Part shown: in pieces, positions 1 to 8,006 of the stretch
How positions within the stretch are numbered: position 1 is the stretch's first letter
Layout: each line of letters begins with the position of its first letter
Assembly: GCA_030949825.1 (NCBI GenBank)
Contig: JAUZSC010000007.1
Coordinates: 105,609 to 169,608 of the forward strand
From: Sulfurimonas sp.
Lineage (GTDB): Bacteria; Campylobacterota; Campylobacteria; Campylobacterales; Sulfurimonadaceae
Length of the DNA stretch: 64,000 nucleotides
Direction: 5' to 3'
Notes under the pieces: model-generated
What the model was told of the DNA's origin: nothing
Database searches by the model: none
What the model saw: only the letters and a program-made list of their open reading frames with translations
Program-made: the position numbers and the translations under genes

Positions 1-1
1 A

Positions 2-61
2 AATCCAGTGCATCAAACATCTGCTAGACTTAGAAAAGTTTTTGGTAGTGTGATGCCATAA
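2..61 (+). CDS. C-terminal end of an unidentified protein (partial)
   Basis: An open frame runs in from the window edge and ends in TAA at 59-61, giving 19 residues that finish ARLRKVFGSVMP. It lies about 60 bases ahead of leuC on the same strand. The fragment is too short to assign a family. It could also be a chance open frame, though its basic and hydrophobic mix looks protein-like. Confidence 0.35.
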   Translation, partial: NPVHQTSARLRKVFGSVMP

Positions 62-83
62 ACCTATTTTAAACCTTAAATGA

Positions 84-89
84 TATAAT
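84..89 (+). promoter_or_regulatory. -10 box for leuC
   Basis: A perfect TATAAT sits 34 bases before the leuC ATG in a very AT-rich stretch. No clear -35 is visible, which is normal for sigma-70 promoters in Campylobacterota. A second AT-rich candidate lies at about 102-110, so the exact start site is uncertain. Confidence 0.5.
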
Positions 90-122
90 CGCTAAAATAA
101 TTATATAATTAAAGGTTACAAA

Positions 123-1382
123 ATGGCTCAAACCATAACAGAAAAAATATTTTCACAACATCTAGACCGTGAAGTATATGCGGGTGAAATAATCCGCTGT
201 GACATCGACATGGTTATTGGAAATGATATAACAACCCCTATCTCTATCTCTGCTTTTAATCTTAGTGGCGCAACAGAGTTAGCTAATCCTGATGGTTTTT
301 CTATCGTTTTAGATCACTTCATTCCTGCAAAAGATATCGCTTCAGCAAATCAAGCAAAAATCTCGCGAGTATTTGCAAAACAACATAAACTTAAAAACTT
401 TTTTGATGAAAAGGACATGGGAATCGAGCATGCACTTTTACCAGAAAAAGGTCTTATCGTTCCTGGTGATGTAATCATTGGTGCGGACTCTCATACCTGT
501 ACACATGGAGCACTTGGTGCATTCTCAACAGGAATGGGTTCAACTGACCTTGCATTTGCTATGATTACAGGGGGAAATTGGTTTAAAGTTCCTGAGTCAA
601 TCAAGGTTAACCTTAGTGGTAAGCCAAAGAAACACACAACGGGTAAAGATATAATCTTAGAAATAATTCGTCTTATCGGAGTTGATGGCGCATTGTATAA
701 AACTTTAGAGTTTACAGGAAGCACAATCGCGCATTTAACTATGGACGATAGATTTTCAATGTGCAATATGGCTATAGAAGCTGGAGCAAAAAGTGGAATC
801 GTTGCCTACGATGATGTAACAAAAGAATTTTTAGCAGATAAGAATTTGGCAAGAGAACCGCGTATACATTCTTCAGATGCGGATGCTTCTTACTGCCTCA
901 CACTCGATATTGATGTTGCAAATCTTGAACCAGTAATCGCATACCCATTTTTACCCTCAAATGGGCATCCTGTAAGTAAAGCTGTTGCAGATAAGATTAA
1001 AATAGATCAAGCATTTATTGGAAGTTGCACAAATGGTAGACTCAGTGACCTCAAGACTGCAGCAGAAATTCTAAAAGGAAAAGTAGTGCATGAAGATGTA
1101 CGCTTAATCGTAACTCCAGGAACACAAAAAATTCTAAAAGAAGCCTATAAACTTGGATATATGGATATTATTATAGATGCTGGGGGAGTAGTTTCAAACC
1201 CTACCTGTGGCGCTTGTCTTGGTGGCTATATGGGAATTTTAGGAGATGATGAAGTGGCTGTTTCTACAACGAACAGAAACTTCGTTGGGCGTATGGGTTC
1301 TAGAAGTTCTAAGGTTTATTTAGCAAATTCTGCAGTTGCGGCTACTTCTGCTATAGCAGGCTATATTTCAGATCCACGATAA
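123..1382 (+). CDS. leuC: 3-isopropylmalate dehydratase large subunit
   Basis: The 419-residue protein is the iron-sulfur subunit of isopropylmalate isomerase. It converts 2-isopropylmalate to 3-isopropylmalate in cytoplasmic leucine synthesis and needs the small subunit LeuD. Three cysteines that should bind the [4Fe-4S] cluster are visible: Cys302 in IGSCTNGR, and Cys362 and Cys365 in NPTCGAC. The early motif ADSHTCTHGA and a late GRMGSRSSKVYLAN stretch are also typical of the aconitase superfamily. Length is normal for the shorter bacterial/archaeal-type LeuC. AAAGG stands just before the ATG. leuD is not next door, since an ompA-like gene follows, so the two subunits are encoded apart. 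Confidence 0.95.
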   Translation: MAQTITEKIFSQHLDREVYAGEIIRCDIDMVIGNDITTPISISAFNLSGATELANPDGFSIVLDHFIPAKDIASANQAKISRVFAKQHKLKNFFDEKDMGIEHALLPEKGLIVPGDVIIGADSHTCTHGALGAFSTGMGSTDLAFAMITGGNWFKVPESIKVNLSGKPKKHTTGKDIILEIIRLIGVDGALYKTLEFTGSTIAHLTMDDRFSMCNMAIEAGAKSGIVAYDDVTKEFLADKNLAREPRIHSSDADASYCLTLDIDVANLEPVIAYPFLPSNGHPVSKAVADKIKIDQAFIGSCTNGRLSDLKTAAEILKGKVVHEDVRLIVTPGTQKILKEAYKLGYMDIIIDAGGVVSNPTCGACLGGYMGILGDDEVAVSTTNRNFVGRMGSRSSKVYLANSAVAATSAIAGYISDPR

Positions 1383-1407
1383 ACTTCTACTTTTTAGTAG
1401 TAACCTC

Positions 1408-1431
1408 ACCTAAAACTCATAAGTTTTAGGT
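1408..1431. terminator. Hairpin after leuC
   Basis: A perfect 10 bp inverted repeat (ACCTAAAACT, loop CATA, AGTTTTAGGT) lies 26 bases after the leuC stop. It is followed by only a short T-rich stretch, so it would be a weak intrinsic terminator at best. Its place between leuC and the next promoter supports a termination role. Confidence 0.5.
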
Positions 1432-1441
1432 AGAATTTCAT

Positions 1442-1447
1442 TATAAT
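1442..1447 (+). promoter_or_regulatory. -10 box for the OmpA-like gene
   Basis: TATAAT lies 18 bases before the ATG at 1466, with a ribosome site AAGGAC in between. Its position just after the leuC hairpin suggests separate transcription of the outer-membrane gene. Confidence 0.5.
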
Positions 1448-1465
1448 TTAATATAAGGACACACA

Positions 1466-2653
1466 ATGAAGAAATTACTTCTTATTCCTGCTTTACTGGG
1501 AACAATAGCTTTTGCTACAGACTACAACTACGAAATCACACCTCTTATAGGCTATAATGTTGCTGAGGGTAACCTTAACTTAGAAAACAAAGTTATGACT
1601 GGACTTGAAATGCAATTTAACGATGTTGATGCTGCAATCAAACCTGAAATATCACTTTTACACTCAGGTGGAGTTAATAGTGAAAAAACATTACCAACAA
1701 ATACAACAAATGTAACACGCCTTGGACTTAATGGTGTTTACGAATTTGGCGCTTCTGAATCAGTGGTTCCTTTTGCTAAAGCTGGTATTGGTTATGAGCA
1801 TATGAACAGAGATATTGCAAACAATAGTGATGGCGCGTATGTAGATGCTGGAGCTGGTGTTAAAATTCCTTTTACTGAAGCACTTGCGCTTAAACTTGAA
1901 GCACTTTATATGCTTAAATACAATAACAACTCTGCTGGTGGAAACTGGGGAGATAGTAACTTAGCATTATTAGCTGGTCTTAGCTATTCTTTTGGCGCAA
2001 AAGCACAGCCTGTTGCTCCAGCTCCAGTTGATGGCGATGATGACAACGATGGTGTTTTAAACTCTATGGATAAATGTCCTACTACAGCTGCTGGTAAATC
2101 AGTAAATGCTGAGGGTTGTTTTATTGATGGCGATGATGACAACGATGGTGTTTTGAATTCTATGGATAAATGTCCTACTACAGTTGCTGGTAAATCAGTA
2201 AATGCTGAGGGTTGTTTTATTGATGGCGATGATGACATGGATACTGTTTTAAATGCTATGGATAAATGTCCTAACTCTCCTGCTGCATCGGCTGTAAATG
2301 CAGAAGGTTGTCCAATTGTTATTAACTTACATATTAATTTTGAAAATGATTCATTTGAGGTAGATGCTGCTTCAGATACAAATATACAAGATTTTGCAGA
2401 CTTTTTAAATAAATACCCTGCTTATAATGCTAAGATCGTAGGACATACAGATAGCCGTGGTCCTGCAAGTTATAATCTTGGTCTTTCTGCTAACAGAGCG
2501 AACGCTGTTAAAAACTTAATCGTTGATAAAGGTGTTAGTGCGGATAGACTTCAAGCTATTGGTCTTGGTGAAGATTCTGCAATAGCAGATAATCAAACTA
2601 AAGAAGGTCGCGCACAAAACAGAAGAATCGAAGCTGAGTTACTTATAAAATAG
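1466..2653 (+). CDS. OmpA-family outer-membrane protein with thrombospondin type 3 repeats
   Basis: The 395-residue protein starts with a signal peptide (MKKLLLIPALLGTIAFA). Residues about 20-175 form a predicted OmpA-type beta-barrel. Three acidic calcium-binding TSP3 repeats follow (about 189-284), each with DGDDD..DGVLN..DKCP and paired cysteines. A C-terminal OmpA domain (about 285-395) carries the peptidoglycan-binding pattern GHTDSRG...LSANRA...QNRRIE. It should anchor the outer membrane to the cell wall, with the repeats as a rigid calcium-stabilised spacer. Similar OprF/OmpA proteins are common in this phylum. The next gene, mobA, starts directly after its stop codon. Confidence 0.92.
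   Translation: MKKLLLIPALLGTIAFATDYNYEITPLIGYNVAEGNLNLENKVMTGLEMQFNDVDAAIKPEISLLHSGGVNSEKTLPTNTTNVTRLGLNGVYEFGASESVVPFAKAGIGYEHMNRDIANNSDGAYVDAGAGVKIPFTEALALKLEALYMLKYNNNSAGGNWGDSNLALLAGLSYSFGAKAQPVAPAPVDGDDDNDGVLNSMDKCPTTAAGKSVNAEGCFIDGDDDNDGVLNSMDKCPTTVAGKSVNAEGCFIDGDDDMDTVLNAMDKCPNSPAASAVNAEGCPIVINLHINFENDSFEVDAASDTNIQDFADFLNKYPAYNAKIVGHTDSRGPASYNLGLSANRANAVKNLIVDKGVSADRLQAIGLGEDSAIADNQTKEGRAQNRRIEAELLIK
2030..2317 (+). repeat. Three tandem 96 bp repeats coding TSP3 units
   Basis: Units start at 2030, 2126 and 2222. The first two are almost identical at DNA level, with a few substitutions such as GCTGCT against GTTGCT. The third has diverged. Each unit is exactly 32 codons, so changes in copy number keep the frame. 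Confidence 0.9.
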
Positions 2654-3241
2654 ATGACAAAGATCCCCTGCGTAATTTTTGCAGGTGGGAAAAGCTCTCG
2701 CATGGGAGAAGACAAAGCGCTTCTCCCTTTCTCTAACTTCTCAACTCTCAGTGAGTTTCAACTCCAACGATTAGAAAAGATTTTTCTAAATGTTTATATT
2801 TCATGTAAAGATTCTAAAAAATTTCCCTTTAATGCAAACTTTATTCTAGATGCTAATGATTCAAGTACTTATGCACCTACTGCCGGCTTTGTTGCAAGTT
2901 TTAAATACTTAAAAGAAGATTCATTTTTTGCCATAAGTGTTGACTCGCCCTTTATCTCTAAAGAAGTTATTCAAAAAATCATAGATGCAGATACAGTTGA
3001 GTTAGATGCTACAATCGCTAGAACTGACAAAGGGATGCAACCCTTATGTGGTATTTATCATCGTACATTAGCATCTGCTTTTATACAGATGCAAGACAAT
3101 AATACACATAAGCTTGGACAGCTCCTTAAAACATCAAATACGCAGTATCTAAACTTTGAGGATAGCAATATCTTTTTAAACCTAAATGAACCACAGGATT
3201 ATCAAAAAGCACTAAGACTTGTTAACACCCCTTCGCTATAA
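2654..3241 (+). CDS. mobA: Molybdenum cofactor guanylyltransferase
   Basis: MobA attaches GMP to molybdopterin to make the bis-MGD form of the cofactor in the cytoplasm. The 195-residue protein has the nucleotide-binding signature at residues 9-22 (FAGGKSSRMGEDKA), with the SxRMGxDK core intact. Length is normal. The ATG abuts the TAG of the upstream ompA-like gene and lacks a strong ribosome site, so translation may be coupled. moaC follows 29 bases on. Sulfite-dehydrogenase-type SoxC enzymes such as the one encoded at 11226-12527 normally use plain molybdopterin, so MobA more likely serves other molybdoenzymes, such as nitrate reductase or formate dehydrogenase, encoded elsewhere. That last point is inference. 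Confidence 0.9.
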   Translation: MTKIPCVIFAGGKSSRMGEDKALLPFSNFSTLSEFQLQRLEKIFLNVYISCKDSKKFPFNANFILDANDSSTYAPTAGFVASFKYLKEDSFFAISVDSPFISKEVIQKIIDADTVELDATIARTDKGMQPLCGIYHRTLASAFIQMQDNNTHKLGQLLKTSNTQYLNFEDSNIFLNLNEPQDYQKALRLVNTPSL

Positions 3242-3242
3242 T
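3237..3242 (+). promoter_or_regulatory. -10 box for moaC
   Basis: TATAAT overlaps the stop codon of mobA and is 29 bases before the moaC ATG. An AAAGAGAAA ribosome site sits in between. This suggests moaC and the two genes after it can be transcribed apart from mobA. Confidence 0.5.
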
Positions 3243-3270
3243 GGTATAAATACTATACTAAAGAGAAACT

Positions 3271-3741
3271 ATGAACCTAACTCACCTAGACGAAAATCAG
3301 AGACCAAAGATGGTTGATGTATCTGATAAAGATCAAACAACACGCGTAGCAGTAGCAAGTGGAATTATACAAATGAGTCAAGATGCTTACGATGCCATAG
3401 TGAGTGAAAAAACAAAAAAAGGTCCAGTCCTTCAAACAGCCGTTATTGCAGCAATAATGGGTGTTAAAAAAACTAGCGAATTAATTCCAATGTGCCATCC
3501 ACTCAATCTAAGTGGAATTAATTGCGATGTAGAAGAGTTGTCTGAGCTACCAGGTTTTAAACTCACCGTTACGGCTAAACTTCGTGGTCAAACCGGTGTT
3601 GAGATGGAAGCTTTAACTGGAACAAGTATTGGGCTTTTAACAATCTACGATATGGTTAAAGCAATCGACAAGGCTATAATTATACAAAGCGTTCAACTAG
3701 AGAAAAAGTCAGGAGGTAAAAGTGGAGATTTTAAACGATAG
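3271..3741 (+). CDS. moaC: Cyclic pyranopterin monophosphate synthase
   Basis: MoaC acts with MoaA to turn GTP into cyclic pyranopterin monophosphate, the first intermediate of molybdenum cofactor synthesis. The 156-residue protein has all signature blocks: [12 protein letters not shown] (14-25), [10 protein letters not shown] (69-78) and [11 protein letters not shown] (109-119), followed by YDMVKA with the likely catalytic Asp127 and Lys130. Length matches the family. The next gene starts inside its last 20 bases. Confidence 0.95.
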   Translation: MNLTHLDENQRPKMVDVSDKDQTTRVAVASGIIQMSQDAYDAIVSEKTKKGPVLQTAVIAAIMGVKKTSELIPMCHPLNLSGINCDVEELSELPGFKLTVTAKLRGQTGVEMEALTGTSIGLLTIYDMVKAIDKAIIIQSVQLEKKSGGKSGDFKR

Positions 3742-3991
3742 GCAAGAGAAATTAGAACTAAGCTATCCTTGTAATTGGTCTTATAAACTTATTGGATATG
3801 AAAAAGAAGCTATCCAAAAAGCAATTCATGATGTAATAATTGAGAGGGATCATAAGTTAGAACATTCAAATAAAAGTAAAACTGGTAAATATGTGAGTAT
3901 GAATTTAGACTTAGTAATACAAAATGAAGATGAAAGAAATTTTATTTTCGAGGCTCTCAAAAAACATCAAAATATTAAAATGGTACTATAA
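3722..3991 (+). CDS. DUF493/YbeD-family protein
   Basis: The 89-residue protein starts at GTG 3722 behind a strong AGGAGGT ribosome site that lies inside moaC, giving a 20-base overlap and probable coupling. It resembles the small DUF493 (YbeD, HP0495-like) family, an alpha/beta ACT-like fold of unclear, probably regulatory, function. Visible features are an N-terminal [14 protein letters not shown] strand region and a C-terminal [21 protein letters not shown] segment. Position after moaC is seen in relatives but does not prove a role in cofactor synthesis. Confidence 0.8.
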   Translation: MEILNDRQEKLELSYPCNWSYKLIGYEKEAIQKAIHDVIIERDHKLEHSNKSKTGKYVSMNLDLVIQNEDERNFIFEALKKHQNIKMVL

Positions 3992-4001
3992 AAGGAATAT
4001 T

Positions 4002-5057
4002 ATGAAATTAGAACAACTACAAAGAGATTTAAATACTTCATATAATGTTAAATTAGAATCAACTGATTTAAGAATAGCAAATATTGTACAGCATCTCTCA
4101 GATGAATGGAATGTAACTATAAATAGACTTACATTAAGTGAGATGCAAGTACTTAGCTCAACTATCTTAGAGATAGAAACTAGCGTTCTTCACAATGAAG
4201 TAGAAACTTTACTTGCACAAAAAGAGCAAATCGAGCGAAAACTTGATAAAAAGTCACATGATTTACAAGAAGCGAAATATACTATTTTCAATGCAATAGA
4301 AGCACAATTAAGCACAAGTGATAATGAAGCATTGTCAAAACTTCATCAGGTTAAAATGCAAACCATTGATTTATATGACTTTTTAGGCGAAATAGCCGAA
4401 TCTGCAATAATTACTGCATTAGAAAAAGATACAGAAATTAACGATACTATAGAAGAAGTTATTAAAGATATTACCTTTGAAGCAATCAAGCAAGGTTCGC
4501 TAAATACACTTAGAATTCGTAAAATACTCTCTATAATTTTACATGCGGGCATAGAAATAGCAGAGGCCTCTCCTGTAAAAGCAGAAGCTATACTTAGTCC
4601 AACATTAAAAGGTATGCATGCAGGTCTTATGCATGCTATTACGCGCTTTAAACAACGATTGGCATTTATTCCTATAGAAGCTAAGCATATTCTGATAGAA
4701 GACTATGAAACTATCATAGATGACTTAAACCATACAGATGCTCTCTTTGCACAAGTACTTACTGTTCAAGCAGATGAAAGCACAGAAGAAATTGCAAGAA
4801 GTTTACAAAAAATAAATAAAGACATGCACTCTGATTTAGATGAACTGCTTCGTATATCTAAAGAGACCGCAGATGTTATGAAAAATAGATTTTCTTCACT
4901 TGCAGTTCAAGCAGTAAAAAAAGCAGATAAAGCACTTCGCTCACCAAAAGCAGTAGAAGCAAAAAGAATGGGAAAACAAGCCCTAGAAGTTGCTAAAACA
5001 GCATTAGATACTGCCTTAAAGTCAGCCAAAGGGGCAATAGAAAATAATAAGAAATAA
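4002..5057 (+). CDS. Helical coiled-coil protein of unknown function
   Basis: The chosen start is ATG 4002, behind AAAGGAATATT. A longer open frame to 3924 would overlap the upstream gene and lacks a ribosome site. The 351-residue product has no signal peptide or membrane segment. It is almost wholly helical, with a coiled-coil stretch at about 60-95 and a lysine/alanine-rich tail (about 300-351) reminiscent of phasins or histone-like tails. No family could be named with confidence. It ends one base before the stop of the convergent DUF302-like gene at 5059, so transcription from both sides meets here. Confidence 0.75.
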   Translation: MKLEQLQRDLNTSYNVKLESTDLRIANIVQHLSDEWNVTINRLTLSEMQVLSSTILEIETSVLHNEVETLLAQKEQIERKLDKKSHDLQEAKYTIFNAIEAQLSTSDNEALSKLHQVKMQTIDLYDFLGEIAESAIITALEKDTEINDTIEEVIKDITFEAIKQGSLNTLRIRKILSIILHAGIEIAEASPVKAEAILSPTLKGMHAGLMHAITRFKQRLAFIPIEAKHILIEDYETIIDDLNHTDALFAQVLTVQADESTEEIARSLQKINKDMHSDLDELLRISKETADVMKNRFSSLAVQAVKKADKALRSPKAVEAKRMGKQALEVAKTALDTALKSAKGAIENNKK

Positions 5058-5058
5058 C

Positions 5059-6051
5059 TTACTTAGGGATCTCTTTTACTAAGGGGTTTCCTTTTTCTAC
5101 CTCTATCCCACCCAGAGATTTTAGAATCTCTTCGATTTCTTTATCAAGCTTATCAATATATTCTAACTGTTTATAATCACTTATCGCTAATGAATGTTCC
5201 CAAGTAGCGAGAGTGGGCATTCCTATTACTAATTTATTTTCACCTTTTCTTTTATAAATATACATAGAACAAGGTGCAAATACTCCTGCTTCTGGCCTAG
5301 CATTTTCTCCATCAAGGATTGCATAGGTGAAAGGGATATGACATAAATCATAGGACCAAAAAGATTCATACTCTGGCATAACATCTTCTTCATCATTTAC
5401 ACTTTTTTTAATATTGTAAAAACCTGTGATAACAAAATCTTTCATCTCAAAAGCCTCTTCAAAATTCTCTTGAAACGCATCTAAAAAATCATCTATATCT
5501 TCAGGTTCATCAAATACAATTTCATAATTTATTATGCGTTTTTTTGCGAAACTATTTAAAGGTAAGTGAGATTTTTTTCCACCAAGAACACCATGAATCA
5601 GCCTATCTAAAGGTACAAAAGAAGCTATATACTCTTCTCTAATTTCTTCATCATCTATTTCTAAAATGTCCAATATTGCCTCTGGAGTTAAGTGTGCAAT
5701 AATAGTTTTCATATCAGATTTTTTTCTATAATTCAAAAGATTAAATGGACTAAAAGCAGCAAGTCGGGGATCTTTATTTAAAAGAGGGCGGACAACACTT
5801 TCATTCATTATTGAAGAAAAACCAATAAGACTTAAATCAGTCGAACCAAAATGTTGTTCATATGCGTCATTAACCCTATGGTGAGGGTCATTAAGGAAGA
5901 AACCAATATCTTTTAAATCATCCTCTAAAAATGTGTAAAACGCTTCATCATTAGGTGTATCAAAAGTATAAAGAACTGCTAAATTTTTACTAGCATTTGC
6001 AAAACTCACAGTAAAAAGGAGGAGTGTAAATATTTTACAGATTAATGTCAT
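5059..6051 (-). CDS. Secreted DUF302-like protein (paralogue 1)
   Basis: The 330-residue product has a signal peptide (TLICKIFTLLLFTVSFANA). It has two similar halves, each with a DUF302-like core: AAFSPFNLLNYRKK in the first, and FAPCSMYIYKR plus IGMPTLATW in the second. DUF302 domains have a TT1751-like fold and no established reaction. Two further members lie in this window: a broken one at 6492-7436 and an intact one at 45975-46961. A thioredoxin-fold gene follows upstream at 6077. The lone Cys in APCSMY is shared with the paralogues. A periplasmic role linked to sulfur oxidation is only suggested by the nearby sox genes. Confidence 0.75.
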   Translation of the reverse strand: MTLICKIFTLLLFTVSFANASKNLAVLYTFDTPNDEAFYTFLEDDLKDIGFFLNDPHHRVNDAYEQHFGSTDLSLIGFSSIMNESVVRPLLNKDPRLAAFSPFNLLNYRKKSDMKTIIAHLTPEAILDILEIDDEEIREEYIASFVPLDRLIHGVLGGKKSHLPLNSFAKKRIINYEIVFDEPEDIDDFLDAFQENFEEAFEMKDFVITGFYNIKKSVNDEEDVMPEYESFWSYDLCHIPFTYAILDGENARPEAGVFAPCSMYIYKRKGENKLVIGMPTLATWEHSLAISDYKQLEYIDKLDKEIEEILKSLGGIEVEKGNPLVKEIPK

Positions 6052-6076
6052 TGTAAAGCCTTTATATCAAATATAA

Positions 6077-6469
6077 TTAGTCTTTTAGTAACTCAACTTC
6101 ATCAAGTATATCATAAAAGCCTGCGGGTTCTCTACTTCCAGCATCTGAGAGAATGGTATCACCCTTTGGGCTTGTAAAGTAATGTCTAGGAACACCTTGA
6201 GTTACAAATTGAGGGGGAACATAATGTTGGTCGCGCGAGAGATAAACGGGTATAAAATTTTTATGTAATCTTTGCATAACTTCTTTTTTAGAGAGTGTTA
6301 AGTCTTTAAATCGTTCGCAAAATCTACAATCGTCTGCGCCAATAAATACATATACATCTTTATTTTCTTTTTGTGCAAGGTCAAGCGCTTTATCATAGTC
6401 ATGAAGCCAATTTAGCTCATAGCCATGAATCGATGAGATAAGAATAAATACTAAAAATATACTTTTCAT
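6077..6469 (-). CDS. Periplasmic thioredoxin-fold protein
   Basis: Start is placed at ATG 6469, behind AAAGGAATATTT. An upstream in-frame ATG at 6484 overlaps that ribosome site. The 130-residue product has a signal peptide (KSIFLVFILISSIHG), then a thioredoxin-like domain with a CRFC redox pair in the segment FIGADDCRFCERFK and a cis-Pro region GVPRHYF. It resembles the thioredoxin_7/SoxW-like families that keep periplasmic cysteines reduced. It lies between two DUF302-like genes, each with conserved cysteines, which may be its partners. That link is inference. Confidence 0.8.
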   Translation of the reverse strand: MKSIFLVFILISSIHGYELNWLHDYDKALDLAQKENKDVYVFIGADDCRFCERFKDLTLSKKEVMQRLHKNFIPVYLSRDQHYVPPQFVTQGVPRHYFTSPKGDTILSDAGSREPAGFYDILDEVELLKD

Positions 6470-6491
6470 AAATATTCCTTTCATCTAAAAT

Positions 6492-7436
6492 TTACTCTAC
6501 TGTTTCGTTCACTACGCTAATAATTCTTTTTTGTGCAGCATCTAGTACTTTTAATGACTCTTTGTCATCGATAGCCAAAGAACTAATCCAGTTATTTACC
6601 GATGGGAATTCCATTGTTACAAGAGAAGAACCTTTTTCTTTATACATATAGAATGTACATGGAGCAAGCGCACCAGCTTCAGGATGTTTTTTTTTGCTAT
6701 TTGGAAAATTACAGGAAGTTTACATATAGAATACGCATCAAAGAAATCATATTTATCATATCCAGCTTCTTTAAACTCTTCACCTAAATTATTAAAACCA
6801 GCAATTACAAATCCGTAAGTTTCAATTGAACCTTCTAGTTCTTCTTGAACACCTTCTATCTCTTCTTGCACAGCTTCTGCTTCTGTTTCTTCCATCTCAA
6901 ATGTAAAAGTAGTTACTAAATCACCTGTTACTTTTGCTGGCTTGTACTTTATTTTTTCAAAATGACCATTTGGTAAAGCTTTAGCAAGTGTATTTTTTAT
7001 GAGTGTAGCATATGCTTGCATATGTTTATTGTTTGCAGGAATTCCAGTAATCTTAGCCATTCCATCAATTGATAAAGATGAAACTGAAATATCATTTGAA
7101 CCATTATTCATATAAAACGACATACTTAAAGGTGCAAAAAGTGCTGCTCTTGGAGATATTTTCACTAACTCTAAAACTAAATCTGCCTTATAAAGAGTAA
7201 ACAGGTGAAACATTTTTTGGTGTGTTTTTTTTAAACTTACCATTGAACGCTATATTCATATCGTTGTTTCCAGAGATTAGAAAACCAGCATCTTCAAAAG
7301 TCTTCTCTATAGAAGCTCCTGTTATTTTACCATCTGAGTTATCAGTAGTATAAATCTGAATGTCATCTGTAGCATTTGCTAATAAACCCGTTGTCAAAAT
7401 CATTGCTATAACTAAGCTTTTTATCATTTTTATCAT
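6492..7436 (-). pseudogene. DUF302-like secreted protein (paralogue 2), two frameshifts
   Basis: Three frames together give a protein of about 310 residues. The first part (7436 to about 7215) has a signal peptide (KSLVIAMILTTGLLANA). The second frame runs to about 6700 and contains ALFAPLSMSFYM and an acidic glutamate-rich insert. The third carries LAPCTFYMYKEKG and ends VVNETVE at 6492. The breaks fall in runs of eight T (about 7215-7222) and nine T (6687-6695) on the plus strand. Removing or adding a base there restores a protein parallel to the paralogues at 5059 and 45975. Consensus errors are at least as likely as true decay. Confidence 0.8.
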
Positions 7437-7445
7437 TATATTCCT

Positions 7446-7886
7446 TTATTTTCCTAGAAGATAAATATTATCACCCTTGTGGATTACTCCATTAGTAAGT
7501 ACTTGCGCAAATATACCTCTATCATTTTTAAGCAATATAGGTAACTGTGGATCAACTTTTGATAAGCTTTTACACATCGTACAGTTTTGACTAATTTCTA
7601 ATACTAAATCACCAATTAAAAGTCTTTGCCCTGCTTTTAAATGATAAGGATTGTAATCGATTAAAAGATTTTCACCTAATAAACCATATGTTATCTCTAT
7701 ACCATTAGCTTGCGCCATCTCATAACTTTGCACTGAAGTAATCAGTACTGACCTTTGTATATCTTTGTTATAATATTTATCTTCTATAACACCCTTAGTG
7801 TCAAGGGCTAATTCATCTGTATTTATCTTTTGATTATTACTTGAATAATACAGTTCTATAATCTTTCCAACTTCTTGCTTTTGCAC
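7446..7886 (-). CDS. MOSC-domain protein
   Basis: The 146-residue cytoplasmic protein is a stand-alone MOSC domain. These domains bind molybdenum cofactor or sulfur carriers, usually through a conserved cysteine. The likely candidates here are in QNCTMCKSL near residues 102-105. The GLLGENLLID motif (about 69-78) and a closing IHKGDNIYLLG are typical of the family. It lies 10 bases from the DUF302-like gene downstream and near mobA, moaC and soxC, so a role in cofactor sulfuration or handling is plausible, not shown. Confidence 0.85.
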   Translation of the reverse strand: MQKQEVGKIIELYYSSNNQKINTDELALDTKGVIEDKYYNKDIQRSVLITSVQSYEMAQANGIEITYGLLGENLLIDYNPYHLKAGQRLLIGDLVLEISQNCTMCKSLSKVDPQLPILLKNDRGIFAQVLTNGVIHKGDNIYLLGK

Positions 7887-8006
7887 AATATACCTCCTGA
7901 ATCTTTAATATTTAATCTCATCAGGAAGTATAAAGGTAAAGTTACGCAGAAGAATCAGCAAGTCCTTATCTAATTATTCTGGCTTGCTAAAAGAGAAGTC
8001 GACGAA

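Noticed and set aside
3924..4001. Longer N-terminus for the helical protein
   Set aside because: It overlaps the DUF493 gene and has no ribosome site; ATG 4002 has AAAGGAATATT before it.
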